Assembly (NCBI GenBank): GCA_036245525.1
Contig: BTPG01000003.1
Span: 193,173,021-193,237,020, forward strand
Direction: 5' to 3'
Length of the DNA: 64,000 bases
DNA from: Semisulcospira habei
Taxonomy: Eukaryota > Mollusca > Gastropoda > Semisulcospiridae
Positions 54,116 through 58,571 of this stretch are shown piece by piece (the stretch's first letter is position 1; each line of letters begins with the position of its first letter). The position numbers were made by a program, and so were the translations under genes. Under the pieces are notes generated by a model. The model did not search any database, was not told the DNA's origin, and saw only the letters and a list, made by a program, of their open reading frames with translations.

Positions 54116-55517
54116 CGGGGGGGGGGGGGGGGGTTGCACAGGGGGTGCATTTAGTTCTGGCACGAAACGTAAAGTTAAGCGCTAGAGTGTCCAGACCATT
54201 TAGTCATGGAAATAAACAACAACAACAACAACGACAAAGAACACTTGCGCAACAACTTCTCAAAACATACCAGTTCAGGAGATTCTATGATGATTTAGAA
54301 AAAAAAAGAGCCATAATAACATGTCACTGACCATGACAGTTCAAGGGTGGTGTAGGCGCCAAGCTATTCTGGCACCATCCTTGAACTATCATGGCCGATA
54401 CTTCTCCTGCGGTAGTGTATCAGGTCTATATACAATAACTGACAATGAACAGCACTGATTTTGATGCATCACACAGTCGGATGTAAATTCACATGCAAAA
54501 ACCCACGCACGGGATTTGCAAGTTACTGTCTGACTTCCTCGGTAAGTCAAAACTTAGTGTAGGTAAACACTCCATTTAACTCACTGCAGGTAAAGCCGTG
54601 ACGTTATTTCCATGCAAGATGTCATGCGTCTGCTTTCTCTCCCACGCCACGTGACCATCATCAACGACTGCCCCAACCATCAGGCTGATCACAGCGAACG
54701 TTCCTACATACACATACCAGCAACACAAAACAATGTTACCCACAGAAGAAGTGGAAGAAATAAAAAACACAAATGCCGCAATTTCTTGACTGCGGCCAGG
54801 GCACTGAGGCTACATGTAGCAATTAGTTTAGTTTTTGTAGACGAATTATAATCGTTGTAAAAAAAAAGTTCCTGGCATGGCGCAAATACAAAATCCTTTC
54901 ACCAGACAAACAGCAACGACGACAATAACAAAACAAATAATAACAATAATAGTAATAATAATAGTAATAATGATGTTGATGATGATGATGATGATGATGA
55001 TAATAATAATAATAAATGTTAAAAAAAGACGAAAAAACAACAACAACAAAGGTGACACATTTTCACAATCCCATTACCGCAGTCTACTATCCCTCCGGTG
55101 CCATGGACAACTAAAACTCCGAACTAATAAATCAAGGCGCCAAGCTAATATGGCTTTAACCTTAAACGATCATGGTCAATCCGTCTCCCACAGCTGGTTT
55201 ATATAACCTGTACCCTTTGGCCGTCGGCAGAGCTTTTTGTCGCGATGATTCCTACAGGAATCATCGCGACAAAAGCGCTACCGACAGCCAAAGCGTCAAC
55301 ATACGATATATATACGTCTTCCAAGGGTGAGAGAGTGATTGTGTCTCAATCATGTGCAGACACATACAGAATAAGAAGTAGGTTGCCTGTACTGTACTGT
55401 ACCCACCGACTGATATGTGTTTGGAAGTGCCAAAGAAGAAGTACAAAAGGACGGGATAAAAGGACGTGTACAGGCCGTAAACAGGCGGCAGGCGGGCAAG
55501 CAGGGCGTAAGCCATTC
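31236..55517 (-). CDS. SLC26: SLC26/SulP anion exchanger gene, 17 exons, 5' end not found
   Basis: Joined exons: 55517-55407, 54703-54585, 53870-53763, 51337-51173, 48798-48637, 44102-44020, 43380-43233, 41826-41713, 41139-41062, 40132-40037, 38820-38714, 38139-38070, 35813-35643, 35252-35067, 34433-34379, 32101-31980 and 31328-31236. All have AG acceptors and GT donors, and all phases agree, giving 1988 bp (about 661 residues plus stop). The protein has the SulP transport core, two glycosylation sequons in an outer loop, the SRS block and a C-terminal STAS domain. SLC26 proteins exchange chloride, bicarbonate, sulfate, oxalate or iodide at the plasma membrane. Motifs sit nearest the A3/A4/A5/A6 group, but the substrate cannot be read from sequence. 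The linker inside STAS is short. The first 60-100 residues are missing; no matching exon was seen between 55.5 and 64 kb. Confidence 0.93.
31789..31863. repeat. Family G palindrome in SLC26 intron 16
   Basis: Arms cggcggaaaagacgcg and cgcgtcttttccgccg with outer gcttctgacgat/atcgtcagaagc; nearly perfect over 34 bp per arm. Confidence 0.9.
31980..32101 (-). CDS. SLC26: SLC26 exon 16: end of the STAS domain
   Basis: Acceptor ttgtattgcag, donor GAA/gtacga (weak). Encodes [20 protein letters not shown] and [15 protein letters not shown], the last helix-strand-helix of STAS. Confidence 0.88.
32599..33071 (-). mobile_element. SINE S-I with tRNA-like head, interrupted by a LINE tail
   Basis: The tRNA-related head is at 32985-33068 with A-box ATAGCTCAGGCGG and B-box GGTTCGAGTCC on the minus strand, followed by the S-I body and (AACC)n tail. 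Flanks ATGTATGCGC (32589-32598) and ATGTATGTGC (33072-33081) look like a target duplication with one mismatch. Confidence 0.85.
32626..32760 (+). mobile_element. LINE 3' tail inserted in the SINE
   Basis: Contains the tail motif aagcgcctagagctc...aggcgctatacaag and a short attattagat end. AACGT flanks it on both sides (32621-32625 and 32761-32765). Related to the tail at 18480-18552. Confidence 0.8.
33237..33362. repeat. Short tandem repeats, 25-26 and 24 bp units
   Basis: ctgacacattgttcgaa repeats three times and gtactgattgatatttg repeats twice. They lie between two SINEs in an SLC26 intron. Confidence 0.75.
33473..33567. repeat. Family B palindrome
   Basis: Arms gatcgaccgtgataattc and gaattatcacggtc with centre ggcgccatcaggcgcc; arms carry paired changes (ttggc/gccaa) relative to other B copies. 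Confidence 0.88.
33668..33993 (-). mobile_element. SINE S-I, complete, 12-bp target duplication
   Basis: CCTTCGGTAACA flanks it (33656-33667 and 33994-34005). The tRNA-like head has A-box ATAGCTCAGGCGG and B-box GGTTCGAGTCC; the body is followed by (AACC)n. This is the best full-length reference copy, 326 bp. Confidence 0.92.
34088..34300. repeat. Family B MITE
   Basis: taacctttatcatttggaat on the left, hairpin at 34135-34206 with centre ggcgcctctaggcgcc, then the tail seen at 62605-62705. It ends about 80 bases from SLC26 exon 15. Confidence 0.85.
34379..34433 (-). CDS. SLC26: SLC26 exon 15: STAS domain
   Basis: Acceptor gctgtcttccag, donor AAAC/gtaagt, phase 1. Encodes [18 protein letters not shown], the strand following the conserved STAS turn. 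Confidence 0.9.
34477..34676. repeat. Family A MITE
   Basis: Hairpin at 34569-34633; left flank cagtggacgcaggttg; right end cactgaaggggttaa. Confidence 0.85.
34795..34850. repeat. Family M inverted repeat, diverged
   Basis: gtgaaaagcgagactttc and tgaaaaatctcag around gtaatacat. Better copy at 50338. Confidence 0.5.
34912..34955. repeat. Family N palindrome
   Basis: ctcgattcgctaccgctg and cagcaggagcgaatcgag. Other copies are at 37372-37425 and 53378-53440. Confidence 0.7.
35067..35252 (-). CDS. SLC26: SLC26 exon 14: STAS linker and conserved strand
   Basis: Acceptor ttttttatcatag, donor GAGAG/gtgggt, phase 0 at both ends, 62 codons. Includes the variable linker ([18 protein letters not shown]) and [20 protein letters not shown], matching the STAS pattern hxxhIhDhSxhxhhDS with Gly in place of the usual Phe/Leu. 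Confidence 0.9.
35300..35366. repeat. Family A palindrome, 48 bases upstream of SLC26 exon 14
   Basis: gcaagaggcacatatcc...cataaggatctgttt; loop catgttgcg. Lies in the branch-site neighbourhood of exon 14. Confidence 0.82.
35526..35592. repeat. Family A palindrome, degenerate
   Basis: aggcaaagcggattctcatg and gggttcatgtgaattta, loop gcggccgc. Confidence 0.5.
35643..35813 (-). CDS. SLC26: SLC26 exon 13: start of the STAS domain
   Basis: Acceptor taccttggcag, donor CAG/gttaga, 57 codons, phase 0. Encodes [20 protein letters not shown] then a charged helix. This matches the opening strand of STAS in the A4/A5/A6 group. Confidence 0.93.
35841..36001. repeat. Family L nested double palindrome
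   Basis: Outer arms tactgacgagcaact... and ...ttgctcgtcagta enclose three copies of gaatcatcggaaacac in alternating orientation, so two alternative hairpins can form. Confidence 0.85.
36080..37078 (+). mobile_element. LINE D 3' end with (TATTG)n tail
   Basis: Encodes in broken frames [20 protein letters not shown] and [12 protein letters not shown], then [20 protein letters not shown]. These belong to the C-terminal region of a non-LTR reverse transcriptase. It ends aataaagtattattg and (TATTG)n at 37025-37078. Confidence 0.8.
36374..36757 (+). pseudogene. LINE D C-terminal protein remnant
   Basis: 127 codons ending in a stop, beginning in-frame with [18 protein letters not shown]. Upstream part is in another frame and holds an in-frame stop near 36200. 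Confidence 0.75.
37372..37425. repeat. Family N palindrome
   Basis: gtctccctcgattcgctg and cagcggtagcgagtcagagg. Confidence 0.6.
37573..37735. repeat. 41-bp tandem repeat, four copies, alternating types
   Basis: Units start aaaggtcccctcaaaatc at 37573, 37614, 37655 and 37696. They alternate between agtatacgtc and agtacacgtc, so the higher-order period is 82 bp. Confidence 0.92.
37895..37974. repeat. Family C element: 80-bp complete palindrome
   Basis: TTAACTCATTCG to CGAATGAGTTAA. Arms nearly perfect throughout, centre gcggcataagccgc. The element is nothing but palindrome between its TTAA ends. Confidence 0.92.
37971..38048. repeat. Family D element sharing its TTAA with family C
   Basis: Starts at the TTAA that ends the family C element (ttaaccctttcgctgtag), keeps the right arm tcatcgcgacaaaacgcgc, and has lost most of the left arm. 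It ends 21 bases from the exon 12 donor. Confidence 0.8.
38070..38139 (-). CDS. SLC26: SLC26 exon 12: connection to STAS
   Basis: Acceptor ctcggtgtgcag, donor GAG/gtactc, 70 bp. Encodes [20 protein letters not shown] then HKE, the stretch (G.V.GT..Y.D) between last membrane helix and STAS. Palindromes lie within 60 bases on both sides. Confidence 0.9.
38197..38277. repeat. Family C palindrome
   Basis: ttaacacgttcgtgacgtg and cacgtctcgaatgagtta around gcggctttatgccgc. Confidence 0.88.
38714..38820 (-). CDS. SLC26: SLC26 exon 11: last membrane helices
   Basis: Acceptor ttttgtttcag, donor CAGAG/gtcagt. Encodes [19 protein letters not shown] and LLRTQ, matching the conserved DLGLxxG...RTQ block ending the SulP membrane domain. 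Confidence 0.94.
38899..38964. repeat. Family A palindrome
   Basis: Arms include aggtcctcatgagcccgcgc with paired core change CGCGC/GCGCG. It starts 79 bases upstream of exon 11. Confidence 0.9.
39300..39350. repeat. Family A half element
   Basis: Right arm only: ggttcatgagaatctacgc then ctcttgctgatacc. Confidence 0.7.
39433..39513. repeat. Family C palindrome, diverged
   Basis: ttaacacattcgagacatg to caacgtgttaa, centre gcggctttatgccgc; outer arms have decayed. Confidence 0.75.
39640..39745. repeat. Family D right half fused to a family A left flank
   Basis: cttgcaggaatc, then agcgctatcgacagctaaag, then a family A flank leading to 39799. Confidence 0.6.
39799..39863. repeat. Family A palindrome
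   Basis: caagaggcatagatcctcat and atgaggatctgtgcctca; loop gcgcaactgcacg. Confidence 0.88.
40037..40132 (-). CDS. SLC26: SLC26 exon 10
   Basis: Acceptor tctgtttgcag, donor TTC/gtgagt. Encodes [20 protein letters not shown] then [12 protein letters not shown], the conserved (V/I)LAAI...NLK and W...K.D region. Confidence 0.94.
40255..40356. repeat. Family B palindrome
   Basis: gatcgagcatgacagttc and gaactatcatgctcgatc; the right arm has a small insertion (tgtg). Confidence 0.88.
40505..40617. repeat. (CCAA)n-(CCAG)n microsatellite
   Basis: Tetranucleotides CCAA, then CCAG, then CCAA. Confidence 0.95.
40726..40796. repeat. Family J palindrome
   Basis: atggtctgtgattttgaac and aaaaatcacagaccat. 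Confidence 0.8.
40869..40939. repeat. Family B palindrome
   Basis: gttcaagggtggtgcc, gatatt/aatatc inner stem with paired change, centre ggcgcctgaggcgcc. Confidence 0.88.
41062..41139 (-). CDS. SLC26: SLC26 exon 9
   Basis: Acceptor cgtttgttccag, donor AAC/gtaagt, 26 codons. Encodes [20 protein letters not shown] then FKPLPN, a membrane helix and its loop. Confidence 0.94.
41370..41432. repeat. (AC)n microsatellite inside a family A flank
   Basis: AC dinucleotides splitting the left flank (gttaattcaac) of a family A element. Confidence 0.95.
41476..41541. repeat. Family A palindrome
   Basis: gcaagaggtatagatcctca and mirror; centre gcaattgc is perfect. Confidence 0.92.
41713..41826 (-). CDS. 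SLC26: SLC26 exon 8: SRS signature
   Basis: Acceptor tatcacgtgcag, donor CAG/gtcagt, 38 codons. Encodes [20 protein letters not shown] then [18 protein letters not shown]. The conserved (S)LSRS...Q...GG.(T/S)Q block lies in the anion-binding half of the transport core. Confidence 0.95.
42469..42540. repeat. Family B palindrome, degenerate
   Basis: aggcgccatgccagtctgg and ccttgaattatgat retain the right arm. Confidence 0.55.
42648..42714. repeat. Family F palindrome, perfect
   Basis: gacgtcagccgtagctgg meets its exact complement at gcccgccgtacggcgggc; about 30 bp per arm. Confidence 0.93.
42840..42955 (+). mobile_element. LINE 3' tail, (ATT)n
   Basis: gtaaagcactctgagcc, then gccccatataagag and (ATT)n, typical of the L2/CR1 3' end. 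No coding part remains. Confidence 0.65.
43161..43224. repeat. Family F palindrome beside the exon 7 donor
   Basis: gggccgacgtcggccgctg and cagctgacgtcgattc-type right arm; inner stem ggcccgcgcac/gtgcgcgggcc. Its edge is 8 bases from exon 7, i.e. within the donor region. Confidence 0.9.
43233..43380 (-). CDS. SLC26: SLC26 exon 7
   Basis: Acceptor aaccgttcacag, donor CAG/gtgaga. Encodes [20 protein letters not shown] then [17 protein letters not shown], the conserved helix and the K.GY.(V/I)D.NQE turn. Confidence 0.95.
43470..43960. repeat. A/C-rich low-complexity tract with (AC)n core
   Basis: AAAC-type repeats, (AC)n at 43661-43719, then further A/C-rich DNA. Open frames here are compositional. 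Confidence 0.9.
44020..44102 (-). CDS. SLC26: SLC26 exon 6
   Basis: Acceptor catag (44107-44103), donor CGAGG/gtaagt. Encodes [20 protein letters not shown] then VIGHIPRG, the conserved loop (V.(V/I)(V/I)G.IP.G). Confidence 0.92.
44225..44290. repeat. Family A palindrome
   Basis: gcaagaggcaaagaactac and aagttttttgcctcttgc; both arms share the changed segment. Confidence 0.88.
44470..44620 (+). mobile_element. Probable LINE 3' tail, (TTGAC)n
   Basis: ccccttcgtgggatatatat, then ttttgacttgacttga. Confidence 0.5.
44966..45034. repeat. Family F palindrome, diverged
   Basis: cgggccgactgtccg and ggctgatgtcggcac around gcgcacggcatggccgtgcgc. Confidence 0.78.
45197..45300. repeat. G-rich tract with quadruplex potential
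   Basis: About 100 bp almost all G on the plus strand, in many runs of three or more. On the SLC26 RNA strand it is C-rich. Confidence 0.85.
45368..45780. repeat. C-rich then G-rich low-complexity region
   Basis: C runs at 45368-45400 and G runs at 45570-45780. Open frames are compositional. Confidence 0.75.
45919..46023. repeat. Family E palindrome
   Basis: ttagtcctgcgccagccac through its complement, about 38 bp per arm, perfect; centre cgctaaggcg. Confidence 0.93.
46159..46235. repeat. Family A palindrome with loop insertion
   Basis: gcaagaggcatagatcttca and tgaagatctaagcctc, loop enlarged by a G run. Confidence 0.82.
46700..46764. repeat. Family A palindrome
   Basis: caagaggcatagatcctca and tgaggttctttgcctcttg, centre gcatatgc. 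Confidence 0.85.
46784..46932 (+). mobile_element. SINE (family S-II) with tRNA-like head
   Basis: A-box TTGGCTCAGGTGG and B-box GGTTCGAAGCC, then a body with gaaatcaccttcgtgg and gacgttaa. Body shared with 50577-50738, whose head differs. The cloverleaf is imperfect, so it is not called a tRNA gene. Confidence 0.75.
46933..47144. repeat. Family B MITE, complete
   Basis: Ends TTAACCCTTTTAGC and GCTGAAAGGGTTAA; hairpin 46973-47065. Confidence 0.9.
47283..47346. repeat. Family J palindrome
   Basis: gccggtctgtgattctgg and ttccaaagtcacagggc. Confidence 0.7.
47627..47692. repeat. Family A palindrome
   Basis: gcaagaggaatagatcttca and mirror, centre cgcaactgcg. Confidence 0.9.
47724..47797. repeat. 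G-rich tract
   Basis: Repeated GGGTGGGGG-type runs, followed at 47866-47895 by a family A half arm. Confidence 0.75.
48535..48596. repeat. Family A palindrome, 40 bases into the intron after exon 5
   Basis: gcaagaggcatagatcctca; right arm lost four bases (gaggatgtctc). Confidence 0.88.
48637..48798 (-). CDS. SLC26: SLC26 exon 5
   Basis: Acceptor ctatcttgcag, donor GTG/gtaaga, 54 codons. Encodes [20 protein letters not shown], a hydrophobic helix, and [11 protein letters not shown]. The PIP.EL(I/V)V block is a SulP hallmark. Confidence 0.95.
48812..49551. repeat. 18-bp minisatellite, about 41 units, abutting the exon 5 acceptor
   Basis: Unit close to GACAGGTCGCGAATATTA, with variants arranged in a higher-order pattern. 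It starts 14 bases upstream of exon 5 on the transcript. On the RNA strand each unit contains CUAAU. Confidence 0.93.
49823..49889. repeat. Family A palindrome, degenerate
   Basis: agagacacagatcctcacga and gatgagggcacagacctc. Confidence 0.5.
49932..49980 (-). pseudogene. SLC26 exon 4 fragment, displaced copy i
   Basis: Minus strand encodes [13 protein letters not shown], matching exon 4 [13 protein letters not shown]. No splice donor copy is retained. It lies in the intron after exon 4. Confidence 0.72.
50202..50267. repeat. Family A palindrome
   Basis: caagaggcatagatcctcac and gtggatctatgcctc. Confidence 0.88.
50338..50387. repeat. Family M palindrome
   Basis: gagaaaagcgaaattttc and gaaaatctcgcttttct around attgttatacaat. 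Confidence 0.85.
50577..50738 (-). mobile_element. SINE (family S-II) with tRNA-like head
   Basis: Minus strand: A-box GTAGCTCAGGTTG, B-box GGTTCGAACCC, then the body shared with 46784-46932 and a CTTTTT-rich tail (50530-50575). Confidence 0.78.
50755..50805 (-). pseudogene. SLC26 exon 4 fragment, displaced copy ii
   Basis: Minus strand encodes [14 protein letters not shown], closely matching exon 4 [15 protein letters not shown], in an open frame. Confidence 0.78.
50822..50888. repeat. Family A palindrome between exon 4 copies
   Basis: gcaagaggtatagatcctca and mirror, loop gctgaaagc. Confidence 0.92.
50934..50985 (-). pseudogene. Copy of the exon 4 3' end with its splice donor, copy iii
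   Basis: Shares acacttcag, cctcttacac and acatagag with 51137-51190. On the minus strand it reads CTCTAT/gtaagt, a donor at least as close to consensus as the real one (CTCTAT/gtgagt). Confidence 0.78.
51010..51095. repeat. Family A palindrome with C-run in the loop
   Basis: gcaagaggcactgatcctca and tgagaatctacgcctcttgc; loop enlarged by a C-rich segment. Confidence 0.85.
51173..51337 (-). CDS. SLC26: SLC26 exon 4
   Basis: Acceptor gcgctgttgcag, donor TAT/gtgagt, 55 codons. Encodes [20 protein letters not shown] then [20 protein letters not shown], the conserved LS.PL..GF..GAA....SQ(L) block of the transport core. Confidence 0.96.
51523..51588. repeat. Family A palindrome
   Basis: gcaagaggcatagatcctca and near-perfect mirror, centre gcaattgc. 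Flanks are typical (agccgtcaaaggaacg; gtgaaggggtta). Confidence 0.93.
51680..51763. repeat. (AT)n microsatellite
   Basis: About 84 bp of AT dinucleotides. Confidence 0.95.
52039..53335. mobile_element. DNA element with GGGTGCACAACAGCC inverted ends
   Basis: Left GGGCCTGGGTGCACAACAG and right GTTGTGCACCCGGCC are inverted repeats, continuing inward (CTTCTAA/TTAGAAG). TCT flanks both sides. The left end carries two tandem subrepeats with gttttaaaagtgaaaa. A degenerate right end is at 59460-59545. A 3-bp duplication would suit PIF/Harbinger; no transposase was seen. Confidence 0.68.
53378..53440. repeat. Family N palindrome
   Basis: ggctgtctctctcggttcc and gtgggagacaaccagtg, inner taccatcagcggta. 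Confidence 0.65.
53581..53669. repeat. Family B palindrome
   Basis: gatcatgatagttcaagggt and mirror, centre ggcgcctacaggcgcc. Confidence 0.9.
53763..53870 (-). CDS. SLC26: SLC26 exon 3
   Basis: Acceptor tcttctctag, donor CAG/gtttgt, 36 codons. Encodes [20 protein letters not shown] then [19 protein letters not shown] is a glycosylation sequon in the outer loop, followed by the A..(V/M)(T/S)F.VG..Q helix. Confidence 0.95.
54067..54134. repeat. (GT)n then poly-G
   Basis: About 45 bp of GT and then G runs. Confidence 0.93.
54331..54398. repeat. Family B palindrome with a deleted left inner arm
   Basis: accatgacagttcaaggg and ccttgaactatcatgg; left arm jumps from ggtgg directly to aggcgcc. Confidence 0.82.
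54585..54703 (-). CDS. SLC26: SLC26 exon 2
   Basis: Acceptor gtgtatgtag, donor GCA/gtgagt, phase 1 to 0. Encodes [20 protein letters not shown] then a hydrophilic loop with sequon N-V-T. The (G/P).AV.SLM.G.(V/A)V block is a SulP hallmark. Confidence 0.95.
55070..55185. repeat. SINE tail remnant and family B right half
   Basis: ggtgccatggacaactaaa matches the SINE S-I 3' region; ggcgccaagctaatatgg then gatcatggtcaatcc is a family B right arm. Confidence 0.55.
55208..55297. repeat. Family D palindrome
   Basis: gtaccctttggccgtcgg, tcgcgatgattcc/taggaatcatcgcga pairing (centre tacagga), gctaccgacagccaaag. Confidence 0.9.
55407..55517 (-). CDS. SLC26: SLC26 exon 1 visible: SulP signature
   Basis: Acceptor ttttttttcag, donor GTCG/gtgggt, 111 bp, phase 1 at both ends. 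Encodes [20 protein letters not shown] and [13 protein letters not shown]. The pattern P..GLY.SF...hYh.hGTS...S.G is the SulP family signature. A preceding exon must end in the first base of a Gly codon. Confidence 0.96.
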
Positions 55518-55717
55518 CTGAAAAAAAAAGACAAATTTATCATGACAATAAATGTTGATAAATTCTGCAGATAATATAAAGCAAAGGGGAAAAAAGGGAA
55601 AAAAAAAAAAGAAGGAGTAGTTGAAAGGATATGCATAATATTCATCACAGAGGAGACAAATGACCACAAAAAAGATGAATTTATTACGAAAATATTTGAT
55701 CATGTGTTTGATTTGTG

Positions 55718-55923
55718 TTAACCCTTTTAGCGCCATTTCACGAATTTAGGAAGTGTTACTTAACGACTGTCTACCGCTTGCAGGAGGTGGATTGACCATG
55801 ATGATTCAAGGGTAGTGCCAGATTAGCTTGGCGCCTGAAGGCGCCAAGCTAATCTGGCACTACCCTTGAATCATCATGGTCAATGCATCTCCTGCTGTAG
55901 GGTGTTGGCGCTAAAAGGGTTAA
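55718..55923. repeat. Family B MITE, complete, 206 bp with perfect 18-bp ends
   Basis: TTAACCCTTTTAGCGCCA at 55718 and its exact complement ending 55923; hairpin 55791-55884 nearly perfect. A good type copy. Confidence 0.93.
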
Positions 55924-56037
55924 GTATGTCTTTTTATCATGCGTTTGGTGTATATTAATCCATATAGCCCCACGGCCGCATTGCCCAAATTTTGGAGACG
56001 TCACCTAACAACCATGTGCCAGTTTGAGGAGAAGTAC

Positions 56038-56115
56038 TGACCATGTCAATTCAAGGGTAGTGCCAGATTAGCTTGGCGTCTTCAGGCACTACCCTTGAAT
56101 CATCATTGTCAATAC
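56038..56115. repeat. Family B palindrome with shortened right arm
   Basis: ccatgtcaattcaaggg and cccttgaatcatcattg; the inner right arm is deleted. Confidence 0.8.
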
Positions 56116-56716
56116 ATTTCCGGCTGTAGGGCGTTGGGTCTAAATGGTTTAAACGTTATAATTATTTTAACATTTTGAGCTACCTATGCGCCTTCAGGCC
56201 ATCAAACAGCAGGCAAAAGAAAGAACAACGCTCATTCAGCAAGAAAAAGATAAAAATAAAACAACAATAACAAAAGACACTGAAAATTGTACATTGATTG
56301 TACATTGCTTAACGTCCCGACAGCAACAAGGCTTTCTCAGGATGTGCCTGCACCGGCTGTTTGTGAAAAAAAAACTAAACAGAAAATTGAATGTATGTCG
56401 CCAGCCGGTCCAATACGTTAAATAAACCTACGCCATGGGGCCTAAATAAAGCTAAGACCATTTAGCAACACACATCCAACATCAAAAGCAAAAGGCAGTG
56501 CAGACAGTTAGGAGAGTTTTAAAAAGGCAAATACAAGTGAATGGACCAAGGATAGACAGAAACACATGCCCCAGAATAGAAAGGAAACCCACCCCGTGGG
56601 GCTGACCAGGGTGACCCTGTGAACTAAAAAGTAGTTAACCCCACCCAAGTCCCCCAAGGCAGACCCGGGTGGGGGAAGACACTGAAAAGATTCAGAGTGT
56701 AGTTCAGAGATAAATT

Positions 56717-56719
<3 letters not shown>

Positions 56720-56809
<90 letters not shown>

Positions 56810-56830
56810 TGAATGAATGAATGAATGATA
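56720..56830. repeat. (GA)n and (ATGA)n microsatellite
   Basis: GA to about 56803, then ATGA. The ATGA part is the tail of the LINE fragment that follows. Confidence 0.92.
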
Positions 56831-56900
56831 CTTTATTTCTCAAGGATGGAAACAATAGGCGCACAGGCTTCTTTTCGTGTTTGTCCTTGCTAAACTACAA
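56804..56900 (-). mobile_element. LINE 3' tail, minus strand
   Basis: On the minus strand: ccatccttgagaaataaag then tatcattcattcatt, a typical LINE end. Confidence 0.55.
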
Positions 56901-57004
56901 CATTAAAAACAACATTAAAACAACATGTTAACAGCACAAACAAGCGTCTACACCCACAGGCCACTTGTGTTACATTCCGATATAAGTTCACAACTCGCTG
57001 AATG

Positions 57005-57006
<2 letters not shown>

Positions 57007-57093
<87 letters not shown>
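57007..57093. repeat. (AC)n microsatellite
   Basis: About 87 bp of AC. Confidence 0.95.
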
Positions 57094-57094
<1 letters not shown>

Positions 57095-57471
57095 CAATTG
57101 AGAGGGTCTGGAGCGATGTAAATTGAGTGTTTATAGTCAGCTACTGCGCGCTTATGGGTCCATTACACGTGTGCATTGATTATGTTAGAGGTGTGGTGAT
57201 CGTGCCATTTCACTTTTAAGTTTCTGTCACTTCAAACATGCGTAATGATGTGATAAACCCCCCAACAATGTTGATTATGTCAGTCCTTTAACCGTTTGTA
57301 GTGATAATCATAGGACGTTGCATGTGTGCCTGACGACAACTACAGATGGCAAAACATCGTGAACACTCATTTCGTGGAGGCAACAGCTTGGAACGCAATT
57401 CACCGCTTCAATACGAGTGATTGATTGTCCATCAGCATCAGGGAGGTTACGTTTACGCCGAACGACTCCAA

Positions 57472-57661
57472 CAACGAACGAGAGCGAAATCACGGCGGTC
57501 TACCATAAGCATAGACAACACTCCAAACATCTCCAAGAGGCATAGATCCGCATGAGGCCTCTGGGCTCATGAGGATCTATGCTTCTTGGAGATGTTTGGA
57601 GTGTTGTCTATGCTTATGGTAGAGGCTGGTTATCCGCCGTGATTTCGCTCTCGTTCGTTGT
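57472..57661. repeat. Expanded family A palindrome, 190 bp
   Basis: The family A core (aagaggcatagatcc...ggatctatgcttctt) is extended outward on both sides by non-family sequence that is also inverted: ctccaaacatctcc, tctaccataagcatag, cgaacgagagcgaaatcacg. Arms are about 85 and 96 nt, with one 10-bp gap. Confidence 0.93.
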
Positions 57662-57734
57662 TAGATATCGTTCGTGGCAAAGGAAACCTCACCATTATCA
57701 ACCGACGAAAGTGCATAGATAAGCATAAGCTCAC

Positions 57735-57785
57735 CCCACCCACCCCTCACGTCTGCGGGGGCTCATGAGGATTTATGCCTCTTGC
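57735..57785. repeat. Family A right half
   Basis: gcgggggctcatgaggattt then atgcctcttgcagttggg; left arm replaced by C-rich DNA. Confidence 0.75.
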
Positions 57786-57809
57786 AGTTGGGTGGTGTAA
57801 CCCTTTTTA

Positions 57810-57990
57810 AAAGCCAACCCAGCCCCAACCCAACCCAACCCAAACCAACCCAACCCACACCGCACCACACCAAACCACACAACACAACACAACACAACAC
57901 CACACCAAAGTAACCAAACCAAACCAAATCACACACCACACCACACCACACCACGCCAAACCAAACAAAACCAACCCAAACCAACCCAAA
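57810..57990. repeat. (CCAAC)n/(ACACC)n pentanucleotide low-complexity tract
   Basis: Irregular repeats of CCAAC, ACCAC and ACACA. Confidence 0.88.
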
Positions 57991-58505
57991 ACCAACCCAA
58001 AATTAAAACCAAAAGGAAGTAAAACAAAACGAAACGAAATAGAACGAAACGAAAGAAAGAAAAACAACAAGAAACATAAGAAAAAAATGTAAATAAAGTA
58101 CCCAGGAGGAGACACGAAATCTGATTATCGTAATACTCATCGAAAAGCCAAAAGGGACAGTGTGTATTTTAGGAAGGACAACGTTTGGACAACGCTGGGT
58201 TGAAACTTATGCTGCAATCTAGTATGCATACTAAGGGCAATCACTCAATGCGGGTCAAACAGTTAGATCCCTTGGTCTCGTCCTTCTGGCACTACTAAAA
58301 TCACCAGCCGAAAAGTAATCACCAGCTCACGAGAAGTACACAGCATATAGTACGTGACGCTAAATCGCAATAGTGATATTTATGCCTAACGCATAGAAGT
58401 AATTAACAGGCGATTTCCGTCAATCGGAAGTGTTTCAAAACTGTGCATATTTTAAAGTGTGGATTAGCTCCTCAACTGCAGAGAAAACATGAACGTGATC
58501 CAACT

Positions 58506-58571
58506 GCAAGAGACATAGATCCTCACGAGCCTCCGCGACTGCGGGGGCTCATGAGGATCTATGTCTCTTGC
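58506..58571. repeat. Family A palindrome
   Basis: gcaagagacatagatcctca and mirror with paired change gacat/atgtc. Confidence 0.92.
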
